From positions 5,130,001 to 5,194,000 of the forward strand of contig CANTUZ010000005.1 of NCBI GenBank assembly GCA_947846985.1: DNA of 64,000 nt, given 5' to 3'. The number at the start of each line of letters is the position of its first letter. Position 1 is the stretch's first letter. The translations under genes and the position numbers were made by a program. Shown here piece by piece: positions 54,501 through 64,000 of the stretch. This DNA is from Fratercula arctica (taxonomy: Eukaryota > Chordata > Aves > Charadriiformes > Alcidae). Below the pieces are notes generated by a model. The model searched no databases and was not told where the DNA came from. It worked only from the letters and a program-made list of their open reading frames with translations.

Positions 54501-57500
54501 CCTCCAACCGAATTACCTTGTCACCCTTGGTAGACTTAATTCAGGTTTTAATTAGCAATCCATGAGGAAAAACATCCATCAGCTCACAGAATAACAGCAC
54601 AGTATCAGAAAGGAAAGCTGCTTCTCTAGGGAGCACTTGTTACAAGTCCTATTTCATCTCCCAGTGAGTTTGGATAAAGCCGTGGACTTGTGATCTTAAA
54701 TATTTGAATATGTCATGACCTGCCAATTAACAAGATTAATTCCCAACCCCTCCAAAAAAAAAAAAATTTGTCAATCGCTTTTGAAACCAACCAGGAAGAA
54801 TTGAGTTACTTTCTCATTCCTCTTCCGTCCATTTAGAGCAGAGAGACTTCATCCAGTTTATCATCCATAGGCATCTGTCGTGTTTCTTCTCATGCATTTG
54901 CAGAAGTGAGAGCTCTAAGAAATGACAAACTTTACAGGGAGAGATGTTTAAAAGGGAATTTTGAAGTGGAAACTCTTCCAGTTAACTCTCTGTGTCTTTC
55001 AAGTTTGAAGTAATGGTGGAATCAAAACGTAAATGATGTCTACCTAGTGGCTTAAGAAGCAGGAGCTGTAATATTACTTTAGCAACTGTATGAAGGTTTT
55101 CTTTGTTATGCATTGGTTTTGTGTGAGGTTATAAATTAATATGCTTTCATACCTGTTTTCTATGTGCATTTTTTTTTTCTTGGTAAATGTCACATAGCAC
55201 AGGAGGATTGCGTGCTTATTTGTGAAGAGTGTTTACTTATCTTCTTTCTTTGTGTGTACAGAGAGAAATGCAACAGCATCTGCTCTAGAAACCGTTGGGG
55301 GAGAACAGTTTCAATATATTCTCAGGTCACAAGACAGATGGAGAGTGCTTTTGCCTTGTTCTGATGACGTTATGGTTTTTTGGCTCCTCCTTTTTCTGGC
55401 ATTCTGTCAGTTTTAAGCAATTATCAATCTTCCTGAGCTAACTTAAATAGCTCTTAATAAGAACGAAAAATCCCCCAAAATTAAACTGTGTCTTTTTTTT
55501 CCCTTTTTTTTTCTTTTTCTGAGCACTACATCCTGTTGCTCTTTTTGTTACTGAAATTGTTTATTTTATTCTTGAATACAGTATCTGTGCCTCATGTATA
55601 TTAAGTGTTCTTCCTTACAACACCTTCTGATTCTAAGAGCTTATCCACACTTTTGAGCTTAATCACTGAGTCACCAGGAGATTAAGGCTCATCTCTAGAG
55701 TATTTAGTAAGCCAGCTAATTGCGGGTGAAATCAGTGGGCATTAGAGAAAGCTATGCGGCTTTGAGGGCTTGAGCTTGAATGGCTTGGGACAAGGGAGAA
55801 CGGCAGTCGCTGCCTGACTCTATCTCCTGGGGCCTCGGCTGCTATGGGCAGTTGTCATTTACTGGTTGTACCCTCACAGATCTGATCTTCTGACTTCGGC
55901 AGGTTTCGTTAGCCAATCTGACTGTACTTTCACTGGCTTCACACCTCTACAACAAAGAGGAACTTTAGTTGAGAATTTGTGGGTCTTCCCGTGCTTGGAC
56001 TTGATCTAAGGAATCTCATTGACATCAGTAAGAGAAGCCTTTCCCTTCTGTGGAACAAAACCACAGAATATGTACAAATGTGTTTAATATGAATGGTAAA
56101 GAAAGAATGACAGCACTGTGAGGGCTGGGATGGGGAGAGATGCTTGGAAAGCACGTGGCGCGGGGAGGGAACCCCACCCTTGCCGCGAGTGGAGCAGGCA
56201 CGTCGCACTTTGGTGGTGTTTGTTCTGTGCTGGTGAGGACGGTAACAGCCTGAACAATTAATCTGGCCTTCAGCTTCCCCTCCTCCTCCATCGGAAAAGA
56301 GGGGCAGGCAGCAGAGCAAGGTTCAAATGTCACACAGGAGCCTGCGGGCTGTGAGCCGGACGTGGCTGTTTCAGGCAGGGAGCTCACTTGTCACCACCTC
56401 CTCCTGTGTCATTGGACTTTAGGGTGATTCGGACTGAAATATATAAAGACATTGGTAGAATTAACAGAATAAAATCCTTTGCTGTAATGAGTCACTCTTA
56501 GGGATAAAACGCTGGTCTTAAACTTCCAAAAATACATTTCTAATGACAAACCAGTCCTGAGTTGGTTGAGGTGGGTCCTGCTTTTTCATCAAAGCAGCCA
56601 CGAGAGGGCAACATGAGCATGAGCAGAACAAAGGGGATGTTAAGGAAGGCATCGGTGATGTAAAACATAACTTGCGATTCGATTCCTGCAGCATTTGTGC
56701 AGATGGCCTTGCCTTTACCTTGCGTGCTGGGAGGTGAGGACAGGACTTCTCCCTGTTCGGCATTTACCTTGTGCTTTGTGGAGTTACCTAATGCCTGGGG
56801 GAGGTAATGAATGACTATGTTACACAACAAAGTTTCACTCCTACTTCTTCTAAGTGCAAAGATTGCATAAGACTTTGGGATCTGGAGCGGTGTTGCTGCT
56901 TCTCCCAGTTTCATGGCAGAGGTACATCTGGAGCCATCTGAATATATATGAACCTCAGCTTTTAAGAAGACAGCCCTGGTCCTCAGACCTGTGGAGAAAA
57001 AACATTAAGAGGTGATTTTAAAAAGGAAACAAAAAGGTTTGATGATTTTAAAAGAGTGGTGATATGATGGCAGCTGCCAGAAAATGAGCCCTATGTTTGC
57101 TTGGCTGGGAAGTTTGGGAAAACATCTCCGGTGAGGAAACCTCAGGATGTGTCGGACTCAGGTGGCTGATTCTGGCGAGTGGGTGAAACCTGGGCCAGGA
57201 AAGAGCAGCTTTTGTTGGGGGGGCCCATGCCCAAGACTGAAAGAGAAGCCCACTTGTGGCAACCTAGGTGCTGCCTTAAAACAAAACTGCATCTTAGATC
57301 TGTGTCAGCCTACAGCAGCTAAACCCATAGGGAAATTCACAGTCACGCATTGACTTTCACATGAGTGAATATGAACGTATTCATATGAGTGAATCTTGAG
57401 CTCCAGTGCCAGAAAATCTTGCATTCAGATACCAAAGACGAGCTTTCTAGGGTCTGGGAGAGAGGTCTGTTTCTGCACTGCTCCTTCCTAAATACTTGTA

Positions 57501-57959
57501 TACCTGTTGCATGGATAGGACACATAAGAGATAAGAGAGTATTCTGTCTACCTTGGGGCGGAAAACCACCAAACCACCTTTGTAGAAGACCTGAAAGGTT
57601 GAAATTCATGTAGGATTAAAAAATTGCATACAAATAACTATAAATAATTACCACTATTTCAAATAAAGAGTTGGAAGCATTTCCTGCCCCAATAAATTGG
57701 ACTCAGAAGATAGTTTGGAAATTGTGTTAATACCTGACTGCTTTTACGTTTCCAACATGGTCATTGTGATCCTTCGCAGCTGTTCATTTAAAAACAGGGC
57801 GTGCCCTTAACGGAAAGAATAATTTAAGAAAGAAAAGAGAAGAGAGCAGATTTTCCCAGAGTACTCTTGGAGGAGGAGATCCTGTCTCTGGAAACGTCAG
57901 AAATTTGTGTGATAAGTATCTTCCCAGCAAAGGAATCCCATCCTTGAAGGGGTACTGCT
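51561..57959. other. Far upstream flank, no gene seen
   Basis: About 6.4 kb of single-copy sequence with short frames and homopolymer tracts only. TTGATATTAATTATATTGAT near 52228 is a small imperfect tandem repeat. The frames at 55939-56387 and 56518-56914 have no splice context or known family. Confidence 0.4.
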
Positions 57960-58095
57960 TCTATTTATGACCAAGCGCTCTAGATCACTGGGGCTTTGAG
58001 CAACCAGGTCTAGTGGGAGGTGTCTCTGCCCATGGCAGGGGTTTGGAACTAGATGATCTTTAAGGTCTCTTCCAACCTAACCTATTCTATGCTGA
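57960..58095 (+). mobile_element. CR1 LINE 3' fragment, sense
   Basis: CAACCAGGTCTAGTGGGAGG, then GTGTCTCTGCCCATGGCAGG, GGAACTAGATGATCTTTAAG and GTCTCTTCCAACCTAACC with CTATTCTATG at the end, is a typical avian CR1 terminus. Only about 135 bp are present. Confidence 0.88.
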
Positions 58096-58486
58096 AATTT
58101 AGGTGCAGACTAGAAGGTGACAGAGCTGTGAGCTCTGCTCTGTATCAGAGAAACACTTGTTCCCAGGGAAAGGGCGCTGCAATGTTGGGAGCTAACACGC
58201 ATACTCACACACAAATGAAGTCTACGCTCCCTCATTCACGCGGGGAAGAGCTCCGTCTGGCAGGAGAGCTGTATCTGGGAACTCAACCAAGTGCTCTCCC
58301 TGATCTGAGATGATGCTGACGGGCTTTTATTCTAGGGTGTTCACTGTATTCATTCTCTCCAGTTTGCTTTCTTTCATTTAACCTTGGGTTTTGCGTAGTT
58401 TTCCAGTTTTAATTTTAGCTTTGATTTTACTGATGAAATTCTTAAGATAATTTCCTCTATTGAGGAAAACGTCAGCTGCATTTTTC

Positions 58487-58517
58487 AAGCAATTCTTGAT
58501 TCTTTCAAGAATTGCTT
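58487..58517. repeat. 13-bp perfect inverted repeat, 5-nt loop
   Basis: AAGCAATTCTTGA (58487-58499) and TCAAGAATTGCTT (58505-58517) are exact reverse complements around the loop TTCTT. Confidence 0.9.
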
Positions 58518-58519
58518 AA

Positions 58520-61500
58520 GGTGATGTTGCATGTGAGCTTTGGGCTTTGTGCATTTATTTATTTCTTCACCTGGCCACTATGGGGGAGCAAGGTGTGTGA
58601 AGACCCCACTGTAGCTCCAGGACTAAAGCTGGGAGGCACCCAGGAGATGGGGAACATGGGTTGGGAGGCTTCCAGATGATCCCTGCTAGGTCATGGGGGG
58701 CTCTGGAAGAGGGCTACCCTGTTATCCATACTCTACCTTTCCTCTTTTTTTGGCAATAAAAAGCCCAGCTCAGTCATCTTCCATTTTTGTGGAGCTTTGC
58801 ATGGGCTATCTTGCGTCAAGTTGAAAGGTGCACCTCAACAAACAAGACAGTGGAAAGCATTAGTGAACTTAATACCCGGTCTCTTCATATCTTAATCATT
58901 TGCGTGACTATTTCCTTTTGACCTTTCTCCCTGGGCATCTATTTGATGTATTCATGCAAAGAGATGTTTGGCACAGGGGGAGGAAAAAATGTTCACCTGT
59001 TCAAAAAGCTGCCACCAGGACGCAGATACAAGCAGAGATTCTTTCTCTCATCACCGTATTATTTTCCTGAACACACTGTAATTTCATCAATTTTCCATGC
59101 TTATGGTCATGAATGCTTGACATTACCATGTCTTTGCGTTAACAAAAAAGAAATTTCATGGCTTAAGTTTTCACTAGAAGAATAGGGAAAGCGTGAAAAG
59201 CCAGCCAAATTACGGAGCGCTACAGTGTCCTTTGTTCCACAGCAAGATTTTCTTGTGGAGAAATCTGTATCGTATGTTTTGGGTTGTTTATTAGTTACAT
59301 GTTTATAACAAAATAGAACTCAGACAGGTTTCTTCTGTTTTAATGGTTTACTGGTTTGCATCTGAGTGGTGGTTTATTAGATTTCAGGGTATTAATGGAA
59401 TGAAATGTAAATATAATGCAATGTTTAAGGCTTTGGGTATTTGGAAGGCACATAAATATTTGCAGGCCTAGATCTTTGGCCATTTTTGAATGAGTGTAGT
59501 GCTGTGTTGGTTAGTACCAGACAGATGTAACTCCAGATGTTTCTAGGTTACACTTTTTTCCCAGTACATTACCTGGACCATTTGCAAATACAATCCTAAC
59601 AAACAGGCAGGTGGGTTAGGATGGATACGACATCCTTTACTTTAAAATGTTGATTTGGTGTGCCGGAGAGATGTGGCCATGACCTGAACCCAGAATAAGT
59701 TGTTTCTGAGGGACCTAAGAAAACTTCTGAGTTCTTGTAACCAAAGTTACACGCTTCCTTTGCTGATCTCCGACGCAGAGCTGGTGATGATTCTATCACA
59801 GTTGCCATCGCACTTGCCGGTGGCTCTGTGAAGGGAGTAGATTACATCGCATTTGTACTTAATGAAATATATGTCCTGGCTGGTTGACATGTTGAGTAAA
59901 CTAAGCCACACTTGGAGACCTTTCTGTCTATTTTTACAGAGAATGTGAAATCCACAGTGGAGCCTATGGAGCCTTATTTGCCTGTGGGGATGTGATAATA
60001 CAAAGTTGCTTTCCCAAGTCTCTGGACATTTTTGTGTCAAAGGATGGCCAAGCCAAATTAAGACCTCAATAAATATTTTTTAGAATGTGTTACGGTTTTT
60101 CTTTGCTAAATACTGGTTTGTTCTACACAGTTCATGTTTGATACGTCTTTCAGCTATGAGAAACAGCAGTTAAAATAATGCAGGTGTGTTTAGGTTGGGG
60201 AGTCTGTAGATGCAATGATTATATTTTCAAGTTCCAGCTGATGCTGTAACTGCTGCACAGATTTCCTCACTTGTGCTATCTCATCAACCTAATGCGTCGA
60301 ACAACAAACACACGAGAATGCTGGGCGCTCCTAGTAGAAATTTTGTTTAGTTAATGAGTTCAAGGTTGAACTGTGAAATTCTTCTAGCTGTTGATGGAAA
60401 GGATGGACTCCTCTGAGTAAGAGAGGAAGAAATGGCATCTGGCTTTTCTGAGGCAACAACATAGGCCCAGCAAGTATGAGACAGAGACTGCTACTCTGTT
60501 TGCTGGTAGGTAGCCACATATTTCTTCCCATGGAGTGCTTTCAGTTGAGACTGGAACAAATGGAGTTGGCTGTCTATGCAGCTATGCTAATGCTAGTAAC
60601 TTCACTCAAGGCAGCAGTTACTGAAGCATAAAGCTGCCATAAGCAAAAGCATCTCAGGACCTAACAGATGTCTCCTAAGGGAAGACTTGAGCTACCAAAT
60701 TACATAGCAGTTTTACTCTCCGTGAAAATGAAATTAAATCAGACTCCCATATTCATTCCTCTAGTCTGACAGCCAGGCCTTGATTCATGTACTGTTTCTT
60801 CCCTTTCCATAATCTTTCAGCACGCTGCAAATATGCTAATGGCAAACATAAACTGCCCAGACAGCTACTCTTTTGCTTTACTAATAATAATGTCACTAAA
60901 ATACTATTAGGCACAGTAGGAAGAGTAAACTGTTACAGATGATTGTACATGGCTCCACTAGCTGTTTCCATCTTTTGCTTCAAAGTGCGCAGATACTATA
61001 GGAAAGAGTTAATACTATCTCTTTAGACTTAAATGATTACTATTTCCATTTAGGCTAATATAACCAGATTTACCTTAGTATTGTACGTTTGCCTGGAATC
61101 CCTTCTCATTTGACTTACTGGACGCAAAGGAAGATGTCTAAGATCAGCAGGTGGAAATATTTCTGGAAGTGCTTTGTAAATGTTTGCTGTAAAGCCATGA
61201 TGGTTTGTTATCAACCAGGTTTGACAGGAGTACGAGGTGTGTACTCGGTGCTTGGGAAAGTTGAGTTTGTGGCCTTTGAGAATGAAACGTCTTGGCATAC
61301 GACAGCCCCAGGCACCGTGTGGTGTGAATGGAGGATGACCCAGCACCCGTCCCCTGCTCATCCTCCCCACTCCAGTGAGAGCAGCGAGGTCGGAGGCTCA
61401 CCCTGGGCTGGGTTTTGGGCTGTAGAAACTAGATGACGTGAAACTAGGCTGAGATATGACTCTTCACAAAGACAAGGAGCAGGAGGCAACGAAAGGTTTG

Positions 61501-64000
61501 TTCAGTCACTTCTAAAACAGGGCAGCTTGCATTGATCAGACATACATTAAAAACCCCCCACCTTATGTTTCCCTAAACAACGCAATGTCCCAGTAGTTAA
61601 GATTTTTATTAATCTTTCTTGGCTCTCTGGAAACATCTATGGAAGCATGCGAAATGCTGCTCAAAAGTCATTGTAATGCAGTAAAGTACACTAAAAATAT
61701 ACAATTAGACGATGTCGGATGACAATGCGACACGACTACGGCAATAAAAAGTAGGTTTTGAAAGTAATTGACTTATAATTCTTTTGTGCGTTATGGTTCC
61801 GAAGTACTGTGTGCTTTTTGTACAAGCTGACACATAATGAGACTTAAGCAACACAATCTTATTCTAAATCGGCATGCATGTGAAGAGACGCTGCCACCAA
61901 AACACCAGCAAACCAAAAACGTATCCCTCAAGAAAAGTCCCTGGATTTTACATTTGAGAGAGAAAAACGGAAGCTTTTGGGGAAAACAAGCCCTATCCAT
62001 CAGGAGGTTGTATCAGTGACATCTTTGGCATATCCTGATCCGCAGGGAATCACAGCACTGGCAAAGTGCTCTTTGCTAGAGTAAATGCTTGTTCCATGAC
62101 CCACGTTCAAAGCAGAAGCCTTTTTAATTCAAATATCAATTCTGCTTGATTTGTATTCTCATATAATAGAACGCTAAAGACATAACTATATGTTTAGAAA
62201 TTTCTTTTAATTATGAAGTTCAGTCTTTTTTTCCATTTTATTTAGAAGCTTCCCTTCTATTTCTTTCTTTTTCCAGCAAGGCCTGAATGTATCCTATACC
62301 ACATTTTTCTGTGTGTTCTATTATGGAAATATATTGGTTTATTATTTTTAAGGGCATTTACAATTTCTGCAGCTAAAACATGAGGTGAATTGCTTACCTT
62401 TACATAGATTACTTGCACACTCGTATTTCATGACTGAATTTCACAGCTCATATGGACCTGATGGTCCACATGGTGTTGATTTCTTAAATTTTTTTTTATT
62501 CCTGGTTGTAATGATTCCGTTCATATTTCAGCAATTTAAATTAACAACTGGATTTAAAATAAACTTTACATGTTGACAGTTTCATACTCTATTGCATAGA
62601 ATTAGAGACCTGTTGCTGATTATGAGCTTTGTCTTTGTTTCCTTTTCCCTTCCTTTTGTGTATTATCCCTGTATTTCATAAAAGTCCAAAAAATCAAAGC
62701 TTCAGAGAAGACGGCTCACTGCTGCCACGTGACTTGGTCAGTCTTTTATCTCCTGATAGGCAGAATTACACCAGCAGCGTTTGAGAAACAGAAAGTTGTG
62801 TGGGTTTGGGTTTTGTTTGGGTTTTTTTTTTTGGGTTGGTTGGGTTTGTTTTTTTTTTTTTTAAATAACTTTATGAAGTCTATTAATTTCTTCCCTTCTA
62901 CCAAGACGCACTGAGATATAAAAAGTCTACGAAAAAGTATTAAACCCCCTCAAACCTAGAATGATCAAAATTGGAGATTTTAATCCGGCTCTTCAGGGTC
63001 TCAAATCCTGTGATTTTTAGTATAAGGCAGTTTAGTGTTGTTTTTTTTTTTTTTAAATAAATTTAATAAGTTTAATTTAATTTACTTTCATGAATTTAAT
63101 TAGATTAATTTGAAACAAAACCTGTAAACCTCAATGCTACAGAAAAAGGCTAAAACCCACAACCAAAGCAGACCAAAGAGGTTAATCAAACCACAATATA
63201 AATGAAGGTAACTCTGTCCTAATTGCTTGGAAAAGGGAGAAGAACTGGTGGAATTGTCTCAAATTCATTGTATTGCCTGGACAGAGGGCTCTGAAGGGGT
63301 GGTGTAACTATCCTGCTTACGCTGCGTTTTGTGGCGACTCAGCCTTCAAACGTTGACCAACCTCCTGCCATCTCCGAAACGGTAACGGCAGAATGGGGTG
63401 CTCGCTGGGGAAAATCTCCGTATTCCAGCATTTCTGTGCCTCCGTCTGGAGGCTGTTCTTGCCGTAAACAAGCACGATATCAAGACTTTACAGCAGAGCC
63501 AGTCTCTCAGACTCTGTATAATTTTCAAAGCAGGCTCCCATCATACCAGTAGCCCCAGTAAGTACGACAGCATGCTCCTCTGAGTAGCAGTTTTTTAGGG
63601 TATGGGCATTGTTTTACTTATTTGTAAAGGCTGTAGCATATTGTAGATGCTAAAATAATACATTTATTCTTCCTTTGACTGTCCAATGCCCTGGGTCGCG
63701 TGAGTAATACAATAATAATCGTTTGCATACCAATGATGCTATTATTTTCCTCTCAATTATAAATGAGACCGAATGTAGAGAAGAAAAACTTGCTTCGTGT
63801 TTTAAAAGAGCATCGAAATTCACTCTAAGAAAGTAGAAGTTAGGTAGAAATAGAGCTAGATAACAGTTCTTTACTATACTCTAAATAGTGTCTCAGTATT
63901 TTATCCATCCCAAAGTGTTGTCTTCTAGGTCGCAACGAAATATTAGACAGAACAATGTGAAGTTTCTTAAATTTCTGTGTGGTAGCATCTCTGTATTTAC
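58520..64000. other. Far upstream flank to the window end, no gene seen
   Basis: About 5.5 kb. No exon of the next gene expected from human synteny is recognised. There are T-rich runs at about 62822-62862 and 63038-63055 and a TTTAATTTAATT stretch near 63070. Only short frames occur. Confidence 0.4.

Noticed and set aside
43600..64000. Search for exons of the next gene expected from human synteny (for example HTATIP2)
   Set aside because: No frame with splice borders and a recognisable product was found.
1..64000. tRNA, rRNA, CRISPR or bacterial/phage features
   Set aside because: None seen; the window is vertebrate nuclear DNA.

Overview
The window is vertebrate nuclear DNA, almost certainly from a bird. 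Genes are split into short exons with GT/AG borders. The interspersed repeats are CR1-type LINE pieces, with the 3' ends typical of avian genomes (GGTTGGAAGGGACC-like motifs on one strand, CTTCCAACCT-like on the other). There is no sign of prokaryotic organisation. The species cannot be fixed from the sequence alone.

Left part (1-16.2 kb): the last nine coding exons and the long 3' UTR of neuron navigator 2 (NAV2), read on the + strand. All nine exons splice in phase into 457 codons plus a stop. They carry the AAA+-type ATPase module (P-loop GPSGTGKT) and the serine-rich C-terminal tail. The stop codon is at 12542-12544 and the most distal poly(A) signals are near 16.14-16.19 kb.

Middle (16.2-25.6 kb): a gene-free stretch holding three kinds of CR1 debris: a 2.3-kb 5'-truncated CR1 with a decayed endonuclease/reverse transcriptase ORF, two antisense 3' ends and one sense 3' end. 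Next comes DBX1 on the - strand, tail to tail with NAV2. Its four coding exons (30368 down to 26741) splice into a complete 345-residue homeodomain repressor. They lie in a CpG-rich region with a TATA box, two CCAAT boxes and SOX/POU-like sites upstream. NAV2 next to DBX1 matches the known gene order of human 11p15.

Right part (30.9-64 kb): the upstream flank of DBX1. I see no recognisable protein-coding gene there. It holds a second GC-rich island containing a roughly 50-bp near-perfect hairpin palindrome, several stretches that look like conserved developmental enhancers (inferred from texture only), microsatellites, one CR1 3' end, and a striking array of about 965 bp of an 11-bp polypyrimidine repeat. 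A possible short coding exon at 40199-40391 on the - strand has an ideal start context and a phase that would fit DBX1 exon 2.

I found no clear new multi-gene system. The most unusual items are the hairpin palindrome, the 11-bp triplex/G-quadruplex-capable array, and the possible distal first exon.
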